From the IMG/VR virus record IMGVR_UViG_3300031162_001159, positions 1 through 64,000 of that record: 64,000 bases of DNA, one strand, 5' to 3'. This stretch comes from a virus. The translations under genes were made by a program, and so were the position numbers. Under the pieces are notes generated by a model. It saw only the letters and a list, made by a program, of their open reading frames with translations, searched no databases and was not told the origin of the DNA. Every line of letters begins with the position of its first letter. The first letter of the stretch is position 1. Below, one piece after another: positions 1-8,626 of this stretch.

Positions 1-53
1 CGAAATTTGGTAAGTATGCAAAGAATGTGATTCAAATCAAAAAGGACAAATAA
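1..53 (+). CDS. C-terminal end of an upstream gene (partial)
   Basis: A reading frame is open from the window edge to the TAA at 51-53 and encodes a short basic tail ending IQIKKDK. It stops two bases before the next start codon, the same tight packing seen throughout this strand. The body of the protein lies outside the window, so no function can be given. Confidence 0.5.
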   Translation, partial: KFGKYAKNVIQIKKDK

Positions 54-54
54 T

Positions 55-657
55 ATGCATGAAATTTGTACTCATCAAGATCATTATATTAGAGAACAGA
101 TAAGAAAAGCCAACATGCTTTGGAAAATAACACTTTCTAACGGTATTGTCTGCTGGTCTGATCCTGATAGATATGCAGAAGATACGGTTTCTAAAGAGAT
201 GGACGGATCTACACGTATAGTAAAACTTGAAGACGAGTCACTAAAACCTTGGAATAGGCTTAAAGACCATTGTATAAGGAAGAATGTTTCGATAGTGAAA
301 GTTCAGGTCATTGTGATGGGTGCTCCAGAAGAAGTCTTATATGAAAACCCGGATGGAGCAGATGGAATTTTTGTAAAAAGAGGGTTCTCTAAAAGTCAAG
401 ATATGGAGTCTGGTGATTCTCAAGCTTATCAAAACCTTATTGTTGGAGTCCTTAATGATGAGGCAGATGAGATTGATGTTGTCAAGTATTCTTGGCCTCA
501 CAATGTATTCGAGTCTTATGAGCAAAAAAGAAAGCCGACTCCAGAGAATATAGATGCTATGTTATTTAAGAACAATTCTCCTAAACTGGGAAAATTATCA
601 TTTGTTCAGGTTGTAGAAAATTCCTTAGATAAGGCAAAGGCAAAACTTAATGGCTAA
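55..657 (+). CDS. Hypothetical protein, 200 aa
   Basis: The ATG at 55 follows an AAGGAC ribosome binding site with normal spacing, and the frame runs to a TAA overlapping the next gene's start. The protein is soluble, rich in charged residues, and has no signal peptide, membrane segment or motif that I recognise. It heads a co-oriented run leading into the recombinase at 1085, so a DNA-metabolism role is possible but only by position. Confidence 0.7.
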   Translation: MHEICTHQDHYIREQIRKANMLWKITLSNGIVCWSDPDRYAEDTVSKEMDGSTRIVKLEDESLKPWNRLKDHCIRKNVSIVKVQVIVMGAPEEVLYENPDGADGIFVKRGFSKSQDMESGDSQAYQNLIVGVLNDEADEIDVVKYSWPHNVFESYEQKRKPTPENIDAMLFKNNSPKLGKLSFVQVVENSLDKAKAKLNG

Positions 658-1084
658 AGAAAGATCCGACAAATCCAAATATAAATCACCATCAACAGGT
701 GAATATTGTACAGCCTCTCAGTGGTTAGCAGAAACTATGTGTATGAGGGTTGCCGAAAAGAATAATGAGGGATCTTTGTCATATAAATTCTGGAATACGA
801 AAAAGTGGAAGAAGACCTATGGTTGGCAAGTTGTTTGTGCTAATCGTCTGATGAAGCAATTTTGTGAAGAAACGGTCATATCCTACATAAGAGATAACAA
901 GTGGATATTGTCTTTAGGAATAAAAACCCTTCCTTCAAAAATGATTCCACACCATAAAAGGATTCTCGACAAACAGAAGAGAGAGAAGGAGAAGATCAAG
1001 AATACTAAGCCTGTTGTTGAAGCTAAGACGGACGGAACAAACGTAAAAAGAACAAAGAATTCTATTGCATCGAGGTTAAAATAA
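650..1084 (+). CDS. Hypothetical basic protein, 144 aa
   Basis: It starts at an ATG overlapping the previous stop by 8 bases and ends directly before the recombinase start at 1085. The sequence is strongly basic, with a Trp/Lys-rich N-terminal half (SQWLAE, FWNTKKWKK) and a lysine-rich C-terminal tail. That would suit nucleic-acid binding, but no family is recognised. Adjacency to the RecA-like gene may hint at an accessory recombination role, which is inference. Confidence 0.65.
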   Translation: MAKERSDKSKYKSPSTGEYCTASQWLAETMCMRVAEKNNEGSLSYKFWNTKKWKKTYGWQVVCANRLMKQFCEETVISYIRDNKWILSLGIKTLPSKMIPHHKRILDKQKREKEKIKNTKPVVEAKTDGTNVKRTKNSIASRLK

Positions 1085-2155
1085 ATGGCGAAAGAGAAGA
1101 CTAATAAAAAGGATACACCAACCTTTATAAATACCCTAAATAAAAAGTACAAGAAAGAATATGGGGAAATAATTTGTTCGGGAATGCAGGTTTTAGAGAG
1201 TAGAAAAAATCATAAGATGTTGAGTGTAAGCCCATCTTTGGACTTCTCTCTTGGTGGCGGGATAAAAGAAGGAACTTTGACCTTGATTAGTGGTGATGAA
1301 GGTTCTGGTAAAACAACACTAGCTCTTCATCTAGCGTCAAAACACCAAGGGGATGAATCATATGTTCAACCCAACGGTGATAAGGGGAGACCAGTCCTTT
1401 ATATAAACTCAGAAGCGAGACTTGATGAAAAGCATTTTAGTGGTATTCAAGGGTTAGATCCTGAAAAAATGTGGGTAATGCAAAAAGAAAAGGATGGACC
1501 ACCATTACCTGCACAGGTATTTTTAAATGCTGCTATTGACTTTATGAGCGATCCAAATAATAAGGGTGCTATGGTGATTGTCGATTCGACTTCGACTATG
1601 GTGACTCAAGAAGAATTGGACGAGCAAATTAAAGCTGGTAGAACTGTGCTCCCTAGACTCCTCTCTTTATTCTGCAAAAAATTCTGTCAGATAATACCAG
1701 ACCAAGATATCACTCTGATCATAATCACTCACCTGATTGCGAACACTGGAGCGATGGGGAATGCCCCAAAGAAAGTTCCAGATTGTGGTAGAAAGATACG
1801 CTATGCTGCCGACACTATATTGGAAGTTGCCTATATTCAAAAGTGGACCGATGGTAAAGATGATGTAAATCATATTGGTCAGAAGATTCACTGGAAAATA
1901 CATAAGTCTTCTATGGCATCAACAGCTAAAAAAGCGGAAAGTTGGCTGAGATATGGTATAGGGATGGATGAAGTCAAAGAAGCTGTTGAGATAGGGCTAG
2001 AGTTTGGGTTCGTAGAGAACGCTGGAGCTTGGTACTATCCTTACGGAAAAGAAGAGGGAACCAAGTGTCAGGGTCTCGAAAAGTTTTTGACTTGGATCGA
2101 CGAGAACAAAGACTATGTGGACTATCTATATAATAAAATAAGGGAGGTTTCATGA
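1085..2155 (+). CDS. RecA/UvsX-like recombinase, 356 aa
   Basis: This is an ATP-dependent strand-exchange recombinase of the RecA/RadA P-loop class, expected to coat single-stranded DNA during recombination-dependent replication and repair. The Walker A motif GDEGSGKTT lies at about residues 70-78 and a Walker B strand (AMVIVDSTS) at about 161-169. The length fits RecA/UvsX proteins, and the N-terminal helix plus the ATPase core are present. The gene overlaps the nuclease gene at 2152 by 4 bases (ATGA), suggesting coupled translation. I do not name it recA or uvsX because the sequence alone does not settle which branch it belongs to. Confidence 0.85.
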   Translation: MAKEKTNKKDTPTFINTLNKKYKKEYGEIICSGMQVLESRKNHKMLSVSPSLDFSLGGGIKEGTLTLISGDEGSGKTTLALHLASKHQGDESYVQPNGDKGRPVLYINSEARLDEKHFSGIQGLDPEKMWVMQKEKDGPPLPAQVFLNAAIDFMSDPNNKGAMVIVDSTSTMVTQEELDEQIKAGRTVLPRLLSLFCKKFCQIIPDQDITLIIITHLIANTGAMGNAPKKVPDCGRKIRYAADTILEVAYIQKWTDGKDDVNHIGQKIHWKIHKSSMASTAKKAESWLRYGIGMDEVKEAVEIGLEFGFVENAGAWYYPYGKEEGTKCQGLEKFLTWIDENKDYVDYLYNKIREVS

Positions 2156-2556
2156 AAATAATTGGGCTGGATGATAGGGAGTACAGTTTTGTACCTTCCA
2201 ACAATCAGTCGAAGGTGTCATCTAGATCTAAGTTACATGAAAAAGCATATAAGACAATACGGGAAAGATACCCGTTTTCAAATATATTACAAGAAGTCAG
2301 CTTGCCGGGGAGTAAAACTAGAATCAATAGTACCCTACAAGCTGATTTTTTTTTACCTATTGAGAAAGTTGTCATAGAGGTTCATGGAGAGCAGCACTAT
2401 AAGTTCAATACCCACTTCTACAATTCTAAGCGTGATTTCTTACGTGCTCAGGGCAGAGATAGAAATAAAGAAAAATGGTGCGAAAAAAACGGCATAACAC
2501 ACGTTGCACTTGCCTATAATGAGACTGAGGAAGAATGGAAGGAAAAATTATGCTAG
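2152..2556 (+). CDS. Small PD-(D/E)XK/Vsr-like nuclease, 134 aa
   Basis: The start lies after a strong GGGAGG ribosome binding site and overlaps the recombinase stop. Residues from about 22 on show a helix with Glu (LHEKAY), then ADFFLP, then VIEVHGEQHY, then a D..K...C...G segment. This E / D / (E-x-[DH]-G-x-Q-H) order matches the fold of very short patch repair and related phage (EDxHD-type) endonucleases. The same pattern occurs in the protein at 34016. The position directly after a recA-like gene resembles known phage cases where a Vsr-like endonuclease sits in or beside recA. A repair or homing role is inferred. Confidence 0.6.
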   Translation: MKIIGLDDREYSFVPSNNQSKVSSRSKLHEKAYKTIRERYPFSNILQEVSLPGSKTRINSTLQADFFLPIEKVVIEVHGEQHYKFNTHFYNSKRDFLRAQGRDRNKEKWCEKNGITHVALAYNETEEEWKEKLC

Positions 2557-3044
2557 ATAACAAAACCGATTTTACAGACTATACAACTCCTGATAATGTA
2601 CAAGAATTTTTGAATAGAATAAAAGATTGGATAGACCTAAACAGCATTGAGCCAATCAAAAAAAATGAGGATGTCGAAAGACTTCTGTCTTTAAGCTATG
2701 ACGAGATAAAACACATCAATAAAGATGAGTCTCTAGCTGGATCTTACATTCTTTTCGGCTATGCTCACTATCTCCAAAACGTATTAAACAGAGAAAAGGC
2801 CGTTTTGGATTGGTCTGAGTCTAGCATCTACTATATCGTTTCTGACAAGTTGAACAACTATGGAGATGGATATACCAAATGGGAACAAAAATATTATAGT
2901 GCGGTCAAGGAAAATCCCCTTGCTCGTGAATTATTTAAATTAAAAACACATTGCTTGTCAAGAGTCAATATCTTAAACAAGACAGTTGAAAAAGTAGAAA
3001 GACAGGCAAACATTTTAGAGCAAATTGCGAGGGCAAAGATATGA
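2550..3044 (+). CDS. Hypothetical protein, 164 aa
   Basis: An in-frame ATG exists at 2535, but the ATG at 2550 is preceded by GGAAGGAAAAATT and overlaps the nuclease stop as ATGCTAG, so 2550 is the better start. The protein is alpha-helical in character, with a Trp/Tyr-rich middle (DWSESSIYYIV) and a C-terminal helix rich in Lys and Glu. It has no recognised domain. It sits between a nuclease and the helicase/primase pair. Confidence 0.65.
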   Translation: MLDNKTDFTDYTTPDNVQEFLNRIKDWIDLNSIEPIKKNEDVERLLSLSYDEIKHINKDESLAGSYILFGYAHYLQNVLNREKAVLDWSESSIYYIVSDKLNNYGDGYTKWEQKYYSAVKENPLARELFKLKTHCLSRVNILNKTVEKVERQANILEQIARAKI

Positions 3045-3574
3045 GTATGAAAGAAGAAATTATTGGTTTGATAGTAGAAGCATGTGAGAATGAAGATGAA
3101 GACTTTCTGGATATGGCTATAGGTATTGTAGACGCAGAAGGTAATAAGTTTTCCCAACAAATCGATACTTTATGCCAAAAGATTTTTCAAGCCTCAAAAG
3201 AAGAAAGAGATGTAGAGGGGCTTTTGGATGTCGTTGTTAGGCTTTTAGATGAGGGTCAACCAGCAAAAGCAAGCACAAGCTTTGCTGTAGAACCAGAGGT
3301 AAGAAGCCACGCAAACACAATGAAGACTAAAAAGGCTCCTGTGAATCAGATGCCTAAAGGCGAGAATCTATTTGATCCTAATGAATACAAACATCTATAT
3401 CATGATGAGGATCACAAAGCTAAAAAAGCTGCGAGCAGACCTACTCCAAAACCAGAATATAAGAATACAGTAAAAATAATAGAATGTAGTAATTGTGATA
3501 GAGAGATAGAAGTTCCTAAAGATCTCTATGTAGAAGGTACTGGATTGAAGTGCGACAGATGTTTAATGGGGTAA
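3041..3574 (+). CDS. Hypothetical protein with C-terminal zinc ribbon, 177 aa
   Basis: The ATG at 3041 overlaps the previous TGA. The N-terminal half is acidic and helical, followed by a low-complexity linker with Lys and Pro. The last 35 residues contain CSNC and CDRC separated by about 19 residues, a four-cysteine zinc-ribbon layout. The gene immediately precedes the DnaB-type helicase (4-base gap), so it might be a helicase-loading or primosome accessory factor. That is inferred from position only. Confidence 0.6.
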   Translation: MSMKEEIIGLIVEACENEDEDFLDMAIGIVDAEGNKFSQQIDTLCQKIFQASKEERDVEGLLDVVVRLLDEGQPAKASTSFAVEPEVRSHANTMKTKKAPVNQMPKGENLFDPNEYKHLYHDEDHKAKKAASRPTPKPEYKNTVKIIECSNCDREIEVPKDLYVEGTGLKCDRCLMG

Positions 3575-3578
3575 AAAA

Positions 3579-5009
3579 ATGAAGCAAAATGTTGCGGCTG
3601 AAAGAGCCGTATTAGCTGGTTTATGTCAGTTCGGGATTGATGTATATTATGAGATTGGGTATGTTGAAACATCCACCTTTACAGATATCGGAAACCAAAA
3701 TATATTTCGCTGTCTAGAGAGAATCTTCAAAGATTCAAACGAGGTAGACTTATCTTCTGTTCTCTCAGCAGCTACAGAACTTAATCTCTATGAAGAGATA
3801 GCAAACGAAAATGAGATGGGGTATGTTCGATCTCTCTTTAACATGCCTATTTCAAAAGAGGGTGTTTCGGCAAATGCTTCTAGGATTGTTAAGCTAAAAT
3901 TTGCAGACGATGCCGCTATACTTTCTGAACGTATTAAAAACGATCTGGGGAATGTCAATGGTGACGAATCCCTTGTGGATTTGATCTCAATAATCGAAGG
4001 TCCACTTTTGGATTTTACGGCTAGTGTCTACAAAGAGTCTGATAATAGCCCGCAAAAGATTTCTGATAACATTGATCAATACCTTCAAGAGCTTATAGAT
4101 AATCCAGTTGAAATGATTGGGATATCAACAGGGTTCAAACACCTTGACAAAGCTATTGGTGGTGGCCTAAGACGCAAGTGTGTTGATCTCTTTGGGGCAA
4201 GGCCAAAAGTCGGAAAAAGCCTCATGTGTGATGCGTTTGCTGTAAATGTATCAAAACGGGGGATTCCCGTTCTTGTATTAGATACGGAAATGTCTAAAGA
4301 AGATCACATAAGTAGAATCTTGGCGAGCATTAGCGGTGTTGAAATCAACGATATTGTGACCGGAAAATTTTCTTTAGATCCAATGAAGAGAAGATCGGTT
4401 AACGATGCCCTTACTGAATTCAAAAATCTCAACTACCACTTTGTTAGTGTGGCTGGTATGAACTTTTCATCCATACTTGGAATCATGAGAAACTGGCTAT
4501 ATAGAGAGGTGGGTTTTGATGAAAATGGAAGAACGAACGATTGCATTATTGTTTATGATTATTTAAAACTAATGGATGCTAGTGGTATGAGTCAGGACAT
4601 GAAAGAGCATCAGCTTCTTGGTTTCCAAATAACCCAACTTCATAATTTTGCTGTTAAATATGATGTGTCTATTCCAACCTTTATTCAGGTCAACAGAGAC
4701 GGTATAACAAAAGAATCGACAGATGTTGCTTCTGGTTCTGACCGTTTGATTTGGCTCTGTACTAGTTTCAATATCTTTAAGGCTAAGAGTGAAGAAGAAC
4801 TAGCTCACGATGGTGAAGACAGGGGTAACAGAAAAATAGTCCCTGTTGTCGCACGACATGGTGGAGGTTTGGACGATGGAGACTATATCAATTATAATCT
4901 TGAGGGTGCTATTGGTAAGATCACAGAATTGGAAAATAGGAATCACTATTTGAGAGGAGAGGACGGTTTCGAGAATGATACCACAGGAACAAATATATCA
5001 GATAACTGA
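3579..5009 (+). CDS. dnaB: DnaB-type replicative DNA helicase, 476 aa
   Basis: This is a hexameric 5'-3' helicase that unwinds the replication fork. The N-terminal helical domain begins with the typical AERAVLAGL segment. The RecA-like motor carries Walker A GARPKVGKS at residues 206-214, LVLDTEMS just after it, and a Walker B strand IIVYDYLKL near 322-330. The length is typical of the family. The primase gene overlaps its 3' end by 35 bases in another frame, so the helicase and primase are probably made together. The C-terminal acidic/Asn-rich tail is weakly defined. Confidence 0.9.
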   Translation: MKQNVAAERAVLAGLCQFGIDVYYEIGYVETSTFTDIGNQNIFRCLERIFKDSNEVDLSSVLSAATELNLYEEIANENEMGYVRSLFNMPISKEGVSANASRIVKLKFADDAAILSERIKNDLGNVNGDESLVDLISIIEGPLLDFTASVYKESDNSPQKISDNIDQYLQELIDNPVEMIGISTGFKHLDKAIGGGLRRKCVDLFGARPKVGKSLMCDAFAVNVSKRGIPVLVLDTEMSKEDHISRILASISGVEINDIVTGKFSLDPMKRRSVNDALTEFKNLNYHFVSVAGMNFSSILGIMRNWLYREVGFDENGRTNDCIIVYDYLKLMDASGMSQDMKEHQLLGFQITQLHNFAVKYDVSIPTFIQVNRDGITKESTDVASGSDRLIWLCTSFNIFKAKSEEELAHDGEDRGNRKIVPVVARHGGGLDDGDYINYNLEGAIGKITELENRNHYLRGEDGFENDTTGTNISDN

Positions 5010-6087
5010 GGGTCTTTGTTTCGATATCCCAAAATTCTTAGACAACTTTCATATAGAATATACCAAGGAACATAATAGATATGTGTTCCCTTGTCCAGTA
5101 CACGGTGGAGATAACCCAACTGGAGCATGTATATTTTTTGATGGCGACACTTGCAAAGGGAATTGGGTGTGTTGGACACGAGACTGTCATCACGACTACG
5201 GGGAATACATTCTAGGGTTACTACAGGGGATACTCACATGTAGAAATGATAGTGAAGTCACGTTCCCACAAGTCATAAGTTGTGCGAAAAGTATTGTTTC
5301 CGACCTAGATTTCTCAGTAAGTAATGTTGGATACAAGAGGCCAGAAAAAGATATAATTATGGAGACATTTACAAAAGAACCTTTAAAGCTGGAGCCTATG
5401 GAGTATGATAGGAACACTGTTTTAGAGAGACTAGTCATTCCTTCTCCCTACTATTCTGGAGAGTTGACAAATAAAAACGTCTTCAAACGTCGCAATTACT
5501 ACGATGTCGAGACTTTAAAAAAATATGATATCGGTGACTGTATGGAATCTGATAAATATATGTCATACAGAGCCGTTGTGCCAATCTACGATGAGGATTG
5601 GAATCTGGTTGGGTGTTCTGGAAGAAAGGTCTATGAGAATAATGAATATCCAAAGTGGAAGAATACAAAAATGAGAAATTCTCATGTTCTTTACGGATTA
5701 AATCAATGTAGAGACCTAATCGATACTACAATGACAGTGATCATAGTGGAAGGACAGGGGAACGTCTGGAGATGTCATGAGGCTGGAGCAAGTAATGCGG
5801 TATCCATAATGGGGGATGCAATCAGTGAAAGCCAGTTGATACTTCTTGAAAGAACCAGTGTACAAAATATCGTGATTTTGACAGACTATGATGAGGCTGG
5901 AAACAAGGCTGCGAGTCAAATCATGAATATGGGTGGTCGAAGATTCAACTATAACAGGCCAGAAATACCCAAACATATAAGAGACCAGATTAGGAAATTC
6001 TACGACAAAGACACCGCTGATGTAAGCGATATGTTTAATGAAGAATTTAAAGAGTATATTATTGACAAGTTACCAAGGGGATACTAA
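4975..6087 (+). CDS. DnaG-type primase with zinc finger and TOPRIM, 370 aa
   Basis: The enzyme synthesises RNA primers for lagging-strand replication. The N-terminus has a zinc-binding domain with C40-x2-H43 and C66-x4-C71, as in bacterial and phage primases. The TOPRIM domain shows the catalytic Glu in VIIVEGQGN (E259) and the DxD pair in TDYDEAG (D304, D306). The ATG at 4975 follows a GGAGAGGA stretch and overlaps the helicase by 35 bases. It is shorter than DnaG of about 600 aa because it lacks the C-terminal helicase-binding domain, which is common in phages. Confidence 0.88.
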   Translation: MIPQEQIYQITEGLCFDIPKFLDNFHIEYTKEHNRYVFPCPVHGGDNPTGACIFFDGDTCKGNWVCWTRDCHHDYGEYILGLLQGILTCRNDSEVTFPQVISCAKSIVSDLDFSVSNVGYKRPEKDIIMETFTKEPLKLEPMEYDRNTVLERLVIPSPYYSGELTNKNVFKRRNYYDVETLKKYDIGDCMESDKYMSYRAVVPIYDEDWNLVGCSGRKVYENNEYPKWKNTKMRNSHVLYGLNQCRDLIDTTMTVIIVEGQGNVWRCHEAGASNAVSIMGDAISESQLILLERTSVQNIVILTDYDEAGNKAASQIMNMGGRRFNYNRPEIPKHIRDQIRKFYDKDTADVSDMFNEEFKEYIIDKLPRGY

Positions 6088-7025
6088 TGCAGAAAATTAT
6101 AGGTATATGCGGTAAAAAACAAGCGGGTAAGAATACACTTGCTAATTGGCTACATGGAAAAGTATTGATGGATAATGGTATCGTCGATAACTTTGTAATT
6201 ACTGAGAAAGGTGATCTTGTTGTTGAGGGTCTTTCTGTGATTACACAAAGTGGTGCAAGTAAAAAAGATGTAGTTCTTGACGTTACACAAAACAACAATT
6301 ATCAGTTTGCTCTTTGGGCATCTGATACAATGTGGCCTTTTGTTAAAAATTATAGTTTTGCGGAAGGTCTCAAAGAGATAGCTATTGAATACTTTGAAGT
6401 TCCAAGAAATCTTGTCTATGGTACGGACGATGATAAAAAGACGGTAATGGAACATCTGAGATGGGAGAATATGCCGAGTATTATAACCAAGGGGGTTCTT
6501 GAAGAAGAGTGGGGGAATATGCTGTGCGATTGGTTTCCAAAAGATCACGAGTATGGCTCCAAGGAAATGCAAGAAGATCTTGATAGAATAAATCTAACAT
6601 ATCACGCCGCAGGCCCAATGACCATTCGTGAGTTCCTACAGTATTTAGGATCTGATGTGATGCGTAAAATGTATGAACCTATATGGCTCAATAGATGCAT
6701 CAAGGATATTGTTTCAGAAGGTTCAGAGATAGCTGTTGTCCCAGATTGTAGATTCACTAACGAATTACTTGGCGTCAAAAAACAGGGCGGCATAGTTATT
6801 GGACTAACTAGAGAACCATTTCCAGATCCACATATCTCAGAAAATTCTTTCGATTTAGAGGATTGTGATTATGTTATAGATAATGAAAATATGACAATTG
6901 AAGAGAGTTGTCAAGAAATGTTCAAGATTCTTGTTGATCTAGAGTGGTTGAAAAAGAAAGAAGCTCCTAAGAAAAGTAAGGGGACCATGAAGATAAACCC
7001 GAACAGGGAGGAAAAGAATGTTTGA
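6087..7025 (+). CDS. Deoxynucleoside monophosphate kinase (T4 gp1-like), 312 aa
   Basis: It phosphorylates dNMPs to dNDPs to feed phage DNA synthesis. The P-loop GKKQAGKNT occupies residues 9-17. The middle and end carry features I associate with the T4 gene 1 family: AEGLKEIA, REFLQYLGSDVMR and a conserved VVPDCRFTNEL segment. The C-terminal 25 residues are a lysine-rich extension. The gene abuts the primase stop and overlaps the following gene by 8 bases. Some phages use such kinases for modified nucleotides, but no base-modification enzyme is visible nearby. Confidence 0.82.
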   Translation: MQKIIGICGKKQAGKNTLANWLHGKVLMDNGIVDNFVITEKGDLVVEGLSVITQSGASKKDVVLDVTQNNNYQFALWASDTMWPFVKNYSFAEGLKEIAIEYFEVPRNLVYGTDDDKKTVMEHLRWENMPSIITKGVLEEEWGNMLCDWFPKDHEYGSKEMQEDLDRINLTYHAAGPMTIREFLQYLGSDVMRKMYEPIWLNRCIKDIVSEGSEIAVVPDCRFTNELLGVKKQGGIVIGLTREPFPDPHISENSFDLEDCDYVIDNENMTIEESCQEMFKILVDLEWLKKKEAPKKSKGTMKINPNREEKNV

Positions 7026-7587
7026 ATTGCCAAAAAAGTTTGAAAGCTTTACAGAGTATAGAAAGCAAAAAGTTATAGAGGTAGAATCTAAAGTAGATTA
7101 TCAATATGGCTACATAAATATGGTAACTGTACATAATAGAGCTTTAGAGGTCTGTGAGCAAGGCTTAAACAAAAAGATTGAGCATGAAGTATTCAAAATA
7201 CTCATAAGGGATCATCAGCCTACAGTCCACACGACACCATCTAACTACTTTGATGGGACACACACAGAAGAACATAAGAAGTATTGTATAGCTTATTGCT
7301 CCCCAGAGATGCTTGAATCTAGCGATATTCGTGATAAATTTGACAATGTGATCGATGTATTAGAATTAGGGGTTGGAAAAGAATATAATTCTCTTGTAAC
7401 ATCTAGAATGGTCAAAGACTTTAGCACCATAAAAGATGAGTTTTTTATAGTCGTTGATCCTCGTAGACTCCGTTTATCAAAGCTAGAATATGAGGCAGAC
7501 ATAGAAGCGGGTAAGATTAGATACTGGATGAAGCTTCTGTTCTCATATTCGGCAGAATCATATCTAGTTATACAAAAAGGAGAATAA
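7018..7587 (+). CDS. Hypothetical protein, 189 aa
   Basis: It starts after a strong AGGGAGGAAAAGA ribosome binding site and overlaps the kinase stop. It has no signal peptide or membrane segment and no motif I recognise. The C-terminus (VVDPRRLRLSK, RYWMKLLFSY) is compact and mixed alpha/beta in appearance. It directly precedes the Cas4-like nuclease, and its stop (TAA 7585-7587) lies 4 bases before the likely nuclease start, so the two are probably co-translated. Confidence 0.65.
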   Translation: MFELPKKFESFTEYRKQKVIEVESKVDYQYGYINMVTVHNRALEVCEQGLNKKIEHEVFKILIRDHQPTVHTTPSNYFDGTHTEEHKKYCIAYCSPEMLESSDIRDKFDNVIDVLELGVGKEYNSLVTSRMVKDFSTIKDEFFIVVDPRRLRLSKLEYEADIEAGKIRYWMKLLFSYSAESYLVIQKGE

Positions 7588-7591
7588 CGAC

Positions 7592-8617
7592 ATCTTTGCA
7601 ACATATTTACGCAGTTCGAGCTACAATACATATGACTTTTGCCCGATGCAATACTTCATCAATTATAATCTGGGAATTCCCGGAGCTAATTGGAAGGCTT
7701 CAACGCGAGGCACTATAATTCATAAGGTGATGGAAGTCCTCGCGGGATTCAAAAAGTTTGAACAGGACAACCCAAAGAAGAAATACCTATTGTTAGACGA
7801 TGACAATCTTGGGCCTCTTAAGATCCATAAAGATAAATTTAGGACTGAGGAATACATCCAAACATTAATAGATGATTGTTATGATTACTACACTAGCAAG
7901 TGTGAGAATACATACAAAGACGAAGACTATAAATTCTGTGTAAAATGGTCAGAAAAAGCCCTATCCTTTAATGATGGAGAATTTGATCCGAGAAATCAGA
8001 ACATCTTATGTCCAGAACAGCACTTTGATATTGAATTTGAAGAAGATTGGGCTAAGTACGAATATGAGATGCCTGATGGTAGAACACTCTCTGGTCAACT
8101 CAGTATAAAAGGGACGATTGACCTACTCACTCTTGAAGATGAAGAGACTATTGAAGTTATAGACTACAAAACAGGTCAAAGAAAAAACTTTGCCACTGGT
8201 AAAAAGAAGGACAGGGAATATTTTGAAAAAGATCCTCAGCTTTTGCTCTACTTTTATGCAATCAAAAAGTTATATCCTGAATATAAAAACGTGATCATGA
8301 CGATATATTGGGTGCGTGATGGTGGACCATTCAGTATCAGCTTCGATGATGTCGATGAAGAATATTTCCTTGAGAAGATTAAGGAGCGTTTCAACGAGAT
8401 AGTTGAAGATAAACACCCAACATGTATTAAATATAATCCATCCAAGAAGAGTAACTGCTATATGTGTAGGTACTATAAGGATAATTGGCCTAATACAAAC
8501 ACTAAGATCTGCAACTTTGTAGAAAAGAATTTGGACTATTTAGGTATGGATGAGACTATTAGGGTTTGTGGTGAAGAAGGCTACGATATTAATTACTACC
8601 ACGCACCGGGAAGTTAG
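7592..8617 (+). CDS. Cas4/RecB-like PD-(D/E)XK nuclease with Fe-S cysteines, non-standard start
   Basis: This is a probable single-strand exonuclease of the Cas4/AddB-like family. Numbered from the first in-frame ATG (7646), the nuclease core has D159 (GTIDLL), then E170..D173-x-K175 (EVIDYKTG), then a QLLLY motif. C-terminal cysteines C271, C274 and C289 suit a [4Fe-4S] cluster. The usual first cluster cysteine (SYNTYDFCPMQYF) is encoded at 7640-7642, upstream of that ATG. The frame is open back to 7568 but contains no ATG, GTG or TTG. The AAGGAG at 7576-7581 is well placed for an ATC at 7592, which I take as the likely start. It sits between replication genes. Confidence 0.75.
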   Translation: MFATYLRSSSYNTYDFCPMQYFINYNLGIPGANWKASTRGTIIHKVMEVLAGFKKFEQDNPKKKYLLLDDDNLGPLKIHKDKFRTEEYIQTLIDDCYDYYTSKCENTYKDEDYKFCVKWSEKALSFNDGEFDPRNQNILCPEQHFDIEFEEDWAKYEYEMPDGRTLSGQLSIKGTIDLLTLEDEETIEVIDYKTGQRKNFATGKKKDREYFEKDPQLLLYFYAIKKLYPEYKNVIMTIYWVRDGGPFSISFDDVDEEYFLEKIKERFNEIVEDKHPTCIKYNPSKKSNCYMCRYYKDNWPNTNTKICNFVEKNLDYLGMDETIRVCGEEGYDINYYHAPGS

Positions 8618-8626
8618 GGATTTTAA

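Noticed and set aside
883-1152. Open frames on the - strand opposite the replication and glycan genes
   Set aside because: They lack ribosome binding sites, overlap well-supported genes entirely and show no protein motifs.
4144-4149. TTGACA promoter-like hexamer in the helicase gene
   Set aside because: No matching -10 hexamer at proper spacing and it lies inside a conserved coding region.
7568-7587. Frameshift fusion of the 189-aa gene with the Cas4-like gene
   Set aside because: The overlap region would need a +1 shift and no recognised +1 signal is present; an ATC start behind AAGGAG is simpler.
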